NCBI GenBank assembly: GCA_002471185.1
Contig: DKPL01000014.1
Coordinates: 1-13,154 of the forward strand
Source of the DNA: Bacteroides sp. UBA7335
Lineage (GTDB): Bacteria; Bacteroidota; Bacteroidia; Bacteroidales; Bacteroidaceae
Reading direction: 5' to 3'
Length of the DNA: 13,154 bases
The notes beneath the pieces were generated by a model. The model was not told the origin of the DNA and ran no database searches. It was given only the letters and a program-made list of their open reading frames with translations. The stretch's first letter is position 1; the number at the start of each line of letters is the position of its first letter. A program made the translations under genes and the position numbers. Shown here one piece after another: positions 1 through 6,763 of the stretch.

Positions 1-144
1 CGTTTTTATCAAGATTTGAGTTTTAAAGAGATAGCTGAACTAACGGGGGTAAGCATAAATACCTCTTTGGGAAGAATGCGCTATGCCATTATGAATATGC
101 GTAGAATTGCCGATAAAAATGGAGTTGTTCTTACGGTAGATTAA
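1..144 (+). CDS. Sigma-70 family RNA polymerase sigma factor, 3' end only
   Basis: Only the last 47 codons are present; the start lies outside the window. The peptide begins RFYQDLSFKEIAELTGVSIN and continues NTSLGRMRYA. This is the sigma region 4.2 helix-turn-helix: 'SFKEIAELTGVS' is the first helix and turn, and 'TSLGRMRYAIMNMR' is the recognition helix that would contact the -33 promoter element. The tail 'NGVVLTVD' is short and polar. The size class and family (ECF-like or a small group 3/4 factor) cannot be settled without the N-terminus. No anti-sigma gene follows. The next element downstream is a perfect hairpin, so the transcript probably ends there. The assignment to region 4 is seen in the sequence; its regulon is unknown. 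Confidence 0.85.
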   Translation, partial: RFYQDLSFKEIAELTGVSINTSLGRMRYAIMNMRRIADKNGVVLTVD

Positions 145-165
145 ATAATCTAATTTTTGTGATGA

Positions 166-214
166 AAACTATTAAGGCTTCGAACAATCTAACTGTTCGA
201 AGCCTTAATAGTTT
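166..214. terminator. Perfect 21-bp inverted repeat, probable terminator of the sigma factor gene
   Basis: Bases 166-186 pair perfectly with 194-214 around a 7-base loop (ATCTAAC). The core is AAGGCTTCGAACA. The repeat starts 21 bases after the sigma factor stop codon. Only three T residues end the right arm, so it is not a textbook U-tract terminator. The left arm begins with A residues, so the minus-strand transcript would end in a short U run as well. A terminator or RNA-stabilising 3' hairpin is the likeliest role. Confidence 0.7.
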
Positions 215-322
215 GTAAAACTAAATAATATTGATCCGATTACGAAATATTATAGCGTCTGTATAATAAATCGCTGATTAGTTACGTTTTAAATTATATC
301 ATATTAATTTTAATATATGCCT

Positions 323-493
323 ATGGATAAAAAGAATACTACTAAAAAACATCAATGTCCAAAATGTGATTCTGCACATGCAAAGAAACCTTGTGTAAGT
401 GAACAAACGTTGGCATTTCTCCGTTCTTTCGCAAGTAACTACTATGTAGATTCGAAGTTACCACAGGGAATTCAGGGAATAATATTGGGATAA
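323..493 (+). CDS. Possible 56-aa protein with a zinc-knuckle-like C-x2-C-x3-H-x4-C pattern
   Basis: ATG at 323 opens a 56-codon frame; an in-frame ATG at 317 would add two residues. The N-terminus is basic (MDKKNTTKKHQ). C12, C15, H19 and C24 then form C-x2-C-x3-H-x4-C, one residue shorter than the classical CCHC zinc knuckle. The rest (residues 25-56) has a short helix-like stretch 'EQTLAFLRSF' and a hydrophobic end 'GIQGIILG'. There is no signal peptide or membrane segment. A weak -7-like TACGTTTT lies at 283-290 without a clear -33 partner. The frame stops one base before the -33 element of the rpe promoter, so it fits neatly between the sigma gene hairpin and that promoter. I do not recognise the family. 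A single metal site could bind zinc and perhaps nucleic acid, but this is inference. It could also be a chance frame or a remnant. Confidence 0.5.
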   Translation: MDKKNTTKKHQCPKCDSAHAKKPCVSEQTLAFLRSFASNYYVDSKLPQGIQGIILG

Positions 494-494
494 G

Positions 495-526
495 TTTGCT
501 CCTTATATATATTACCGATAACTTTG
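495..526 (+). promoter_or_regulatory. Bacteroidetes-type promoter for rpe-comEC
   Basis: TTTG at 495-498 and TAACTTTG at 519-526 are separated by 20 bases. This matches the TTTG / N19-21 / TAnnTTTG consensus of the primary Bacteroidetes sigma factor exactly. Transcription should start near 533, leaving a leader of about 24 bases before the ATG at 557. The TTG at 524-526 lies inside the -7 box, so it cannot be the start codon of a transcript made from this promoter. Confidence 0.85.
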
Positions 527-556
527 TGCCGAATTTATATAAAAACGGATCAATCA

Positions 557-1207
557 ATGAAACCAATTATATCTCCCTCTATATTATCGGCAGATTTTGC
601 TCACTTAAGTGATGATATGGAAATGATTAATCGCAGTCAAGCCGATTGGGTACATATTGATATTATGGATGGTGTATTTGTTCCTAATATCTCCTTTGGC
701 TTTCCTGTGTTAAAATATGTAGCAGCACTAACTGATAAACCTCTTGATGTGCACTTAATGATTGTGCAGCCCGAAAAGTTTATTCCTGAGGTAAAAGCAT
801 TAGGTGCTCACGTCATGAATGTGCATTATGAAGCTTGTCCACACTTGCATCGTGTTATTCAGCAAATTCGTGAAGCGGGGATGCAACCTGCTGTTACTAT
901 CAATCCTGCTACTCCTGTAGCTCTTTTGCAAGACATTATTAAAGATGTCTACATGGTACTTATTATGAGTGTAAATCCCGGTTTTGGTGGTCAACAATTT
1001 ATTGAACACTCCTTAGAAAAAGTTCGTGAACTTCGTGCTCTGATTGATAGAACGGGGTCAAAGGCACTTATTCAAGTTGATGGTGGAGTTAACCTCACGA
1101 CCGGAGCGCAATTGATTGAAGCAGGAGCTGATGTATTAGTTGCCGGGAATGCAATTTTTAAAGCTGCTGATCCGGAGACTGAAATAGAACAAATGAAAGA
1201 TTTGTAA
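557..1207 (+). CDS. rpe: Ribulose-phosphate 3-epimerase
   Basis: This cytosolic enzyme interconverts D-ribulose 5-phosphate and D-xylulose 5-phosphate in the pentose phosphate pathway. The 216-aa product has the usual family length and a TIM-barrel layout. Visible motifs are 'SPSILSADF' at residues 6-14, the metal and catalytic residues H33 and D35 in 'HIDIMDG', H66 in 'DVHLM', the phosphate-binding loop 'MSVNPGFGGQ' at about 137-146, and catalytic D175 in 'VDGGV', followed by 'VAGNAIF'. All four divalent-metal ligands (H33, D35, H66, D175) are present. I chose ATG 557 over the upstream TTG at 524 because that TTG is part of the -7 promoter box. The comEC start codon follows the stop with no gap, so the two genes are almost certainly co-transcribed. 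Confidence 0.97.
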   Translation: MKPIISPSILSADFAHLSDDMEMINRSQADWVHIDIMDGVFVPNISFGFPVLKYVAALTDKPLDVHLMIVQPEKFIPEVKALGAHVMNVHYEACPHLHRVIQQIREAGMQPAVTINPATPVALLQDIIKDVYMVLIMSVNPGFGGQQFIEHSLEKVRELRALIDRTGSKALIQVDGGVNLTTGAQLIEAGADVLVAGNAIFKAADPETEIEQMKDL

Positions 1208-3310
1208 ATGCTTGCAACGCAAATTCATCGCTATCCTTTCCTCCGCATGGTGGCTCCGTTGATAGCGGGGATAGTGTGCGGTGATATAACTTATAGCCTT
1301 GTTGACTTTCCGTCAACAGGGCTTTTTTTTGTTTTACTTCTCCTCTTCTCGGGACTGATTATTGGTGTATCAGCATTTGTGCAATCTTATCGTTGGCGAT
1401 GGGTTTTTGGTGTAGTGCAAACGTTAGGATGGTTTGTGTTAGGAGCTGCATTAATATGTTACCATCTTAATCGGTCAACTTATGATTTCTCTGATAAAAA
1501 AGAGATGTATAGGGTTGTTTTGGCAGAAACTCCGGTGGTAAAAGAGAAAAGTGTGCAATGTAAGGTTCATCTCCTTTGTATGATTGACTCGCTTTCTTCT
1601 GTGCCTGTCGATAAGCAAGTATTGCTTTATTTAAAGAAAGATTCGCAGAGTCGGTTACTGACGCCGGGAGATGAATTAATAATTTATTCGCAATTTACTC
1701 TTCCTCGAAACAAAATAGATATTGATGATTTCGATTATGGTCGCTATTTACAAAGACGAGGTATTGCTGCAACAGCATATGTCGACTCGCTTCATTGGCA
1801 TAAGGTGGGGCATCAGACAAACCAATCGCTCAGCGTTAAAGCCACTCAGCTACGAAATCAAATAGTGAATATGTATCGGCACTTAGGGTTTTTTGGAGAA
1901 AACCTAGCGGTGTTATCGGCTCTGACTATTGGACATAAAGAAGAACTCGGTATTGAAACCCGTGAAGCTTATTCTATTGCGGGAGCTAGCCATCTATTGG
2001 CTATATCGGGAATGCATGTTGGATTACTTTGTACTATATTACTATTTGCTACCAAATGGCTCTCCTCGAATAAAAAACTCATTATTTTGTTTCGAGTAGC
2101 TGTAGTATTAGCTTTATTGTGGGTTTTTGCTTTTGTCGTCGGTTTTACTCCTTCGGTAGTTCGTGCTACTTGTATGTTCTCATTTCTTCTTATGGCTACA
2201 GTTTTTAGTCGTGATGGCATCAACCTCAATATACTTGCTGCTACTGCATTTTGTATGCTTCTATTTTCTCCTGCATGGATATTTGACATTGGTTTCCAGC
2301 TCTCTTTTTGTGCAGTGCTCTCTATACTGTTACTTCAACCTTTTTATATTCGATGGTTTAAAATCTCAAATAAGGCAGTACGTTATTTGGCCAATGTGAT
2401 TTTCGTTTCTCTTGCAGCACAAATAGGTGTTATGCCATTGCTCCTTTTTTATTTCTCCCGCTTTTCAACCCATTTTTTACTAACCAATATTTTGATTGTT
2501 CCTTTGATGGCTTTCATTATTCCCACCGCTTTGGTAATGATGATCCTCTTTTTCTTACCATATGTGCAGTATTATGTAGCATATATCTTAAATTTATTAC
2601 TTACACTGATGAATCAATTGATACACTGGGTGGAACAATTACCCTATGCTTCGCTTGATGGAATCTGGATTCATGCCATAGAGGTTGTTTTGCTCTATGC
2701 ACTTTTTCTTTGTCTACTTTTGGGGCTGTATCGGCAAACTGGCAGACGAGTGATTTTGATCTTGAGTGTACTGCTTTGCTTCTGCTCAGTCCATCTTTTT
2801 TTTACAGTTTATAACCGACCACCATCGTCTGTTTCATTTTATAATATCAATAGTTGTCCTATGGTGCATTGTGTATCGGCCAATCGACAGTCGTGGCTTG
2901 TGATGGGTGACGAACCGAATAAAGGGAGTAATGTTCCCAAATCGATATTAAAGCATTGTAGTAAAATGCGAATGGGAACTCCGCAGCTGATTTGTACTGA
3001 TTATAAAGATGATGTTTTGCATAGTGCCAATCAAATAGTGCAGTTTTATCATTGTCGTATAGGAGTTGTCAATGATAGTCGTTGGGATGATTATGTTACA
3101 ACCTCACCGCTTCTTGTCGACTACTTGTATATCTGTAAAGGTTACAATGGAAAGTTAGAAGAGTTACTTCAGCTTTTTAATGCAAAAACAATCGTGCTGG
3201 ATAGCTCACTTCCGATGTATAAGCAGGTTGCCTACAAAGCTCACTGCAAACGATTGAAAATACCTTTTATTTCACTTTTCGATAAAGGTTCTGCTATGTT
3301 TTTGCTTTAA
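1208..3310 (+). CDS. comEC: ComEC/Rec2 family DNA uptake channel
   Basis: ComEC forms the inner-membrane channel that passes single-stranded DNA into the cytoplasm during natural transformation. The 700-aa product starts with hydrophobic segments (about residues 13-30, 38-55 and 65-88). A soluble part of the DUF4131 type follows to about 200, and then the polytopic Competence domain (about 225-510) with the signature HLLAISGMH at 262-270. The C-terminal soluble part (about 540-700) sits where many ComEC proteins carry a metallo-beta-lactamase-like nuclease domain. I see no HxHxDH motif there, so any such domain is degenerate. The ATG directly abuts the rpe stop codon, implying translational coupling. 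Whether the host is naturally transformable cannot be told from this window; comEC homologues are widespread in species where transformation has not been shown. Confidence 0.93.
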   Translation: MLATQIHRYPFLRMVAPLIAGIVCGDITYSLVDFPSTGLFFVLLLLFSGLIIGVSAFVQSYRWRWVFGVVQTLGWFVLGAALICYHLNRSTYDFSDKKEMYRVVLAETPVVKEKSVQCKVHLLCMIDSLSSVPVDKQVLLYLKKDSQSRLLTPGDELIIYSQFTLPRNKIDIDDFDYGRYLQRRGIAATAYVDSLHWHKVGHQTNQSLSVKATQLRNQIVNMYRHLGFFGENLAVLSALTIGHKEELGIETREAYSIAGASHLLAISGMHVGLLCTILLFATKWLSSNKKLIILFRVAVVLALLWVFAFVVGFTPSVVRATCMFSFLLMATVFSRDGINLNILAATAFCMLLFSPAWIFDIGFQLSFCAVLSILLLQPFYIRWFKISNKAVRYLANVIFVSLAAQIGVMPLLLFYFSRFSTHFLLTNILIVPLMAFIIPTALVMMILFFLPYVQYYVAYILNLLLTLMNQLIHWVEQLPYASLDGIWIHAIEVVLLYALFLCLLLGLYRQTGRRVILILSVLLCFCSVHLFFTVYNRPPSSVSFYNINSCPMVHCVSANRQSWLVMGDEPNKGSNVPKSILKHCSKMRMGTPQLICTDYKDDVLHSANQIVQFYHCRIGVVNDSRWDDYVTTSPLLVDYLYICKGYNGKLEELLQLFNAKTIVLDSSLPMYKQVAYKAHCKRLKIPFISLFDKGSAMFLL

Positions 3311-3334
3311 CTATAGATTATTATCGTAATTTTG
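3301..3334 (+). promoter_or_regulatory. Promoter for the DHH phosphoesterase gene, inside the end of comEC
   Basis: TTTG at 3301-3304, within the last codons of comEC, and TAATTTTG at 3327-3334 form a near-consensus Bacteroidetes promoter with a slightly long 22-base spacer. Transcription would start near 3341. This excludes the TTG at 3332 as a start and supports the ATG at 3362. Confidence 0.7.
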
Positions 3335-3361
3335 CAGATTAAAATTAATAGAATCCAGCTT

Positions 3362-4402
3362 ATGCTTTCAAAAATAATAGCTCAGTCTAGTATCGATCAT
3401 TTTGTGAAATGGTTTCAACGTGCCGACTCTATCGTTATTGTCTCTCATGTATCGCCTGATGGCGATGCTATTGGATCGTCTTTGGGCTTAGCTCACTTCT
3501 TGGAGTCGCAAGATAAGAATGTAACTGTTATTATGCCTAATGCATTTCCCGATTTTTTGAGATGGATGCCTGGCAGTAAAGATATTTTGCTATATGATAA
3601 ATACACAGAATATGCTGAAGAGTTAATAGCAAATGCTGACGTTATTTGTTGCTTAGACTTTAATGCATTGAAACGTTTGGATAATATGGCAAGTGCTGTG
3701 GAAAAGTCTAAGGCTCGCAAAATTATGATTGATCATCATCTCTATCCTGAGGATTTTTGTAAGATTACGATTTCGCATCCCGAAATATCATCCACTTCCG
3801 AACTTGTATTTCGCTTAATTTGTCGCATGGGATATTTTAGCGATATTTCTTATGAAGGAGCACAGTGTATTTATACCGGAATGATGACCGATACTGGTGG
3901 CTTTACTTACAATTCAAATAATCGCGAAATTTATTTTATAATTGGTGAACTTCTTTCAATAGGCATCGATAAAGATGATATATACCGCAGGGTTTTCAAT
4001 ACTTACTCTGAGTGGCGTCTTCGTTTGATGGGGCATGTTTTAACTACTATGCATATCTATAATGATTATCATGCAGCTTTAATTTCGCTAACCAACGATG
4101 AGCAAGAACAATTTAATTATACGAAAGGTGATAGCGAGGGATTTGTGAATATTCCCTTATCAATAAAAGAGGTTTGCTTCTCTTGCTTCTTACGGGAAGA
4201 TGTTGAAAAGCAGATGATTAAGGTGTCATTGCGCTCAGTTGGAACCTTTCCTTGCAATCAGTTAGCTGCCGATTTCTTTGGTGGTGGAGGACATCTAAAT
4301 GCATCTGGAGGCGAGTTTTACGGAACTATGGAAGAGGCTGTGAAAGTATTTGAACAAGCCATCGAAAAATATAAGCCTTTGCTTGATAAGAATGGCAAAT
4401 AA
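3362..4402 (+). CDS. nrnA: DHH/DHHA1 phosphoesterase, NrnA-type oligoribonuclease / pAp phosphatase
   Basis: Proteins of this type degrade short RNA oligonucleotides to mononucleotides and hydrolyse 3'-phosphoadenosine 5'-phosphate to AMP, using Mn2+ in the cytosol. The 346-aa product has the family's usual length. The DHH domain shows H29, D33 and D35 in 'SHVSPDGDA', D99 in 'CLDFN', the name-giving D124-H125-H126 in 'MIDHH', and D177 in 'MTDTGGF'. The C-terminal DHHA1 domain has the substrate-binding glycine loop 'GGGGH' at 307-311, followed by 'NASGG'. All metal ligands are intact. I chose ATG 3362 because the upstream TTG at 3332 overlaps the -7 box. A GdpP-like or RecJ-like role is less likely, because there are no membrane, PAS or GGDEF parts and the length is short. 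The exact substrate is inferred from the family. Confidence 0.9.
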   Translation: MLSKIIAQSSIDHFVKWFQRADSIVIVSHVSPDGDAIGSSLGLAHFLESQDKNVTVIMPNAFPDFLRWMPGSKDILLYDKYTEYAEELIANADVICCLDFNALKRLDNMASAVEKSKARKIMIDHHLYPEDFCKITISHPEISSTSELVFRLICRMGYFSDISYEGAQCIYTGMMTDTGGFTYNSNNREIYFIIGELLSIGIDKDDIYRRVFNTYSEWRLRLMGHVLTTMHIYNDYHAALISLTNDEQEQFNYTKGDSEGFVNIPLSIKEVCFSCFLREDVEKQMIKVSLRSVGTFPCNQLAADFFGGGGHLNASGGEFYGTMEEAVKVFEQAIEKYKPLLDKNGK

Positions 4403-4471
4403 ATAGATGAATGAAAGATGGAGTTAAAAGGATGAACTGAAACGTTAAAATACTCGAACTTTCATCCGCTA

Positions 4472-4504
4472 TTTCCTATCTTTTAATGAATTAAGATAAC
4501 TTTG
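4472..4504 (+). promoter_or_regulatory. Promoter for the DUF4827 lipoprotein gene
   Basis: TAACTTTG at 4497-4504 is a perfect -7 box. TTTC at 4472-4475, 21 bases upstream, is a one-mismatch -33 element. The predicted start near 4511 gives a leader of about 25 bases. The DHH gene and this gene are therefore likely separate transcription units, although read-through is possible because I see no strong terminator in 4403-4471. Confidence 0.75.
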
Positions 4505-4535
4505 TAATGAATATATTCAGTTAATAGACAGATAA

Positions 4536-5195
4536 ATGAAAAAATTAGCATCATTATTACTTGCATTAATGGCTATCGGAGGAGTATTCCAATCATGCGA
4601 CAATTCTAAAACTTATGCAGAAATGCTCGAAGATGAACGAGATGCAGTAAATGCTTATATTAAAGAACACGGCATTAATGTAATTTCGGTTGATGAGTTT
4701 GAAAGAGATACTGTAACCGATCTTAGTACAAACCAATATGTTGGCTTTTCGAATGGTGTGTATCTTCAAATTGTAAAACGATACAATGATAAAGCTTATT
4801 CTTCTTTAGAAGAGGCTCCTATCTTTCAAAATAATAACCTAGTTCTGACTCGCTTTGTTGAGGTAGATATTATGCAGAATGATACCACACTAGCATCGAA
4901 TGTTGCCAATAAATATCAATATTTAAATCTTTATCCTGATGGGTTTAGATATACTGATAATGGATATAGTATTTATGGTCAGTTTGTTGCTGAACCGGGC
5001 TTAGCTTACTACTTTGGTTATGGCATGGGTGGCTTGTATGACTCTACTGTGCCTTCGGGATGGCTTATGGCTTTGCAGTATATTCGTGATGGAGCTCATG
5101 TGAGACTAATTGTTCCATCTAAAAGTGGACACACTACTGCACAGCAATACGTTTATCCATACTTTTATGATATACGTGATTTCTCAATTTATTAA
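4536..5195 (+). CDS. DUF4827 family lipoprotein with FKBP-like C-terminus
   Basis: The 219-aa product starts with a lipoprotein signal: 'MKK', a hydrophobic stretch to F18, and Cys21 in 'FQSC'. The mature protein should be lipid-anchored. The residues after Cys (DNSKTY) lack an acidic-rich surface export signal of the kind known in Bacteroides, so a periplasm-facing location is more likely. The N-terminal mature part, 'YAEMLEDERDAVNAYIKEHG', resembles the helical lead-in of Bacteroidetes FKBP-type isomerases. The C-terminus has the order 'SGWLMAL', 'GAHVRLIVPSKSG' and 'YPYFYDI', which mirrors the GW..aL / G...rl.iPs..gYG / l.F.v.l strands of FKBP domains. I assign DUF4827 from family recognition. 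Isomerase activity is not established, and the loop after 'PSKSG' departs from canonical FKBPs. glmM follows after 47 bases, so the two may be co-transcribed. Confidence 0.8.
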   Translation: MKKLASLLLALMAIGGVFQSCDNSKTYAEMLEDERDAVNAYIKEHGINVISVDEFERDTVTDLSTNQYVGFSNGVYLQIVKRYNDKAYSSLEEAPIFQNNNLVLTRFVEVDIMQNDTTLASNVANKYQYLNLYPDGFRYTDNGYSIYGQFVAEPGLAYYFGYGMGGLYDSTVPSGWLMALQYIRDGAHVRLIVPSKSGHTTAQQYVYPYFYDIRDFSIY

Positions 5196-5242
5196 TGAGA
5201 AGTCAATTATAAATAATTTATAAAACCTATCTTTTTAATCTT

Positions 5243-6631
5243 ATGACTCTAATCAAATCAATCTCTGGCATCCGCGGAACTATCGGTGGAGGAGTAGGGG
5301 TGGGGTTAAATCCTCTTGATATTGTTAAGTTTACATCAGCTTATGCTACTTTAATTCGTAAGACTTGTAAGTCTGAAAGCAATAAAATCGTTGTGGGACG
5401 TGATGCACGTATCTCTGGCGAAATGGTGAAAAATGTAGTGATTGGTACACTTATGGGAATGGGATGGGATGTAGTCGATATTGACTTGGCATCTACTCCT
5501 ACAACCGAGCTGACTGTTACTATGGAAGGCGCTTGTGGTGGTATCATTCTTACAGCATCACATAACCCCAAACAATGGAATGCTTTGAAGCTTCTTAATG
5601 AGCATGGAGAATTTTTGAATGCCGAAGAGGGCAAAGAAGTTCTTCGTATTGCTGAGGCTGAAGAGTTTGATTATGCCGAAGTAGATCACTTGGGGAAATA
5701 TCGCAAAGATTTAACTTACAATCAAAAACATATTGATGCAGTTTTAGCGCTCGATTTAGTAAATGTTGAGGCTATTAAGAAGGCTAACTTTTGTGTAGCT
5801 TTAGACTGCGTAAACTCTGTTGGTGGAATTATTCTTCCACAGCTTCTTGAGCAATTGGGAGTGAAACATATTGAAACACTATATTGTGAACCTACCGGCC
5901 ATTTTGCTCACAACCCAGAGCCGCTTGAGAAGAACTTGGGTGACATTATGAGCTTAATGAAAGGAGGAAGAGCAGATGTAGCTTTTGTAGTCGATCCTGA
6001 TGTAGACCGTTTAGCTATGATTTGCGAAAATGGTGAAATGTATGGAGAAGAATATACATTGGTGACAGTAGCTGATTATGTATTGAAGTATACACCGGGT
6101 AATACTGTTTCGAATTTAAGCTCTACTCGTGCTTTGCGTGATGTTACACGTAGTTACGGACAAGAATATTTTGCCTCTGCTGTTGGTGAAGTGAACGTAA
6201 CAACTAAGATGAAGGAAGTAGGAGCTGTGATTGGTGGTGAAGGCAATGGAGGAGTAATCTATCCTGCTAGTCACTACGGACGTGATGCACTTGTTGGTAT
6301 TGCTCTTTTCTTAAGTCACTTGGCAATCGAAGGTAAAAAGGTGAGTGAATTACGTGCTTCTTATCCTCCTTACTTTATCGCTAAAAATCGTGTTGACTTA
6401 ACTCCTGAGATTGATGTAGATGCTATTCTTAATAAGGTTAAAGAAATCTATAAGGACGAACAAATCAACGATATTGATGGTGTGAAAATTGATTTTGAAG
6501 ATAAGTGGGTGCACTTGCGTAAAAGCAATACTGAACCAATTATTCGAGTATATAGCGAAGCATCTTCTATGGAGGCTGCCGAAGAAATCGGTCAAAAAAT
6601 CATGGATGTAATTATGGAATTAGCTAAATAA
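5243..6631 (+). CDS. glmM: Phosphoglucosamine mutase (alpha-D-phosphohexomutase family)
   Basis: The enzyme converts glucosamine 6-phosphate to glucosamine 1-phosphate, the step before UDP-GlcNAc for peptidoglycan and lipopolysaccharide. The 462-aa protein has the four-domain phosphohexomutase order. It shows 'SISGIRGT' near the N-terminus, the phosphoserine loop TASHNP at 104-109 (S106), the Mg2+ loop DPDVDR at 251-256, the sugar-binding loop GGEGNGG at 331-337, and the phosphate loop RKSNTEP at 426-432. The catalytic residues are all present. The sugar loop is GGEGNGG, like archaeal and Bacteroidetes enzymes, rather than the GGEQSGH of E. coli GlmM. Phosphomannomutase or phosphoglucomutase activity therefore cannot be excluded by sequence alone. 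A weak TATCTTTT at 5228-5235 lies too close to the ATG to be a convincing promoter, so transcription from the DUF4827 promoter is likely. Confidence 0.92.
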   Translation: MTLIKSISGIRGTIGGGVGVGLNPLDIVKFTSAYATLIRKTCKSESNKIVVGRDARISGEMVKNVVIGTLMGMGWDVVDIDLASTPTTELTVTMEGACGGIILTASHNPKQWNALKLLNEHGEFLNAEEGKEVLRIAEAEEFDYAEVDHLGKYRKDLTYNQKHIDAVLALDLVNVEAIKKANFCVALDCVNSVGGIILPQLLEQLGVKHIETLYCEPTGHFAHNPEPLEKNLGDIMSLMKGGRADVAFVVDPDVDRLAMICENGEMYGEEYTLVTVADYVLKYTPGNTVSNLSSTRALRDVTRSYGQEYFASAVGEVNVTTKMKEVGAVIGGEGNGGVIYPASHYGRDALVGIALFLSHLAIEGKKVSELRASYPPYFIAKNRVDLTPEIDVDAILNKVKEIYKDEQINDIDGVKIDFEDKWVHLRKSNTEPIIRVYSEASSMEAAEEIGQKIMDVIMELAK

Positions 6632-6653
6632 TAAAGCTATTATATAATGATAT

Positions 6654-6687
6654 AAAAAGGAGAAAGTTGTTGCTTTCTCCTTTTTTT
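6654..6687 (+). terminator. Rho-independent terminator of glmM
   Basis: A 13-bp perfect stem (6654-6666 with 6673-6685, arms AAAAAGGAGAAAG / CTTTCTCCTTTTT) surrounds a 6-base loop, and the T run extends to 6687. It begins 22 bases after the glmM stop codon. The A run on the left arm means it could also stop transcripts on the minus strand. Confidence 0.92.
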
Positions 6688-6695
6688 GTTTGAGT

Positions 6696-6737
6696 AAAAC
6701 AAAAGCGATATGCTTAAAGTAGGCATATCGCTTTTGT
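6696..6737 (-). terminator. Rho-independent terminator of pfkA
   Basis: Bases 6699-6713 pair with 6723-6737 (core CAAAAGCGATATGC / GCATATCGCTTTTG), with a T-G wobble and one more pair inside. Read on the minus strand the stem ends in TTTTGTTTT, a good U tract. It lies 27 bases past the pfkA stop and 8 bases from the T run of the glmM terminator, so the two convergent genes each have their own terminator. Confidence 0.88.
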
Positions 6738-6763
6738 ATCTTATATTATGAAACCAATCAAAA

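Noticed and set aside
342..566. A 74-aa open frame on the minus strand across the small CCHC ORF and the rpe promoter.
   Set aside because: It overlaps the consensus rpe promoter and the start of rpe, has no promoter or family signature of its own, and lies opposite a more plausible frame.
1969..2289. A 106-aa antisense frame within comEC.
   Set aside because: It covers the conserved Competence domain of a clearly real gene and reads as low-complexity basic sequence, typical of a shadow frame.
4430..4467. Inverted repeat GGATGAA / TTCATCC between the DHH gene and the DUF4827 gene.
   Set aside because: A 7-bp stem with a 24-base loop and no T tract is too weak to call a terminator; chance occurrence is likely in this sequence.
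5228..5235. TATCTTTT as a possible separate -7 box for glmM.
   Set aside because: It lacks the final G and a -33 partner, and it would place the transcript start on the ATG itself.
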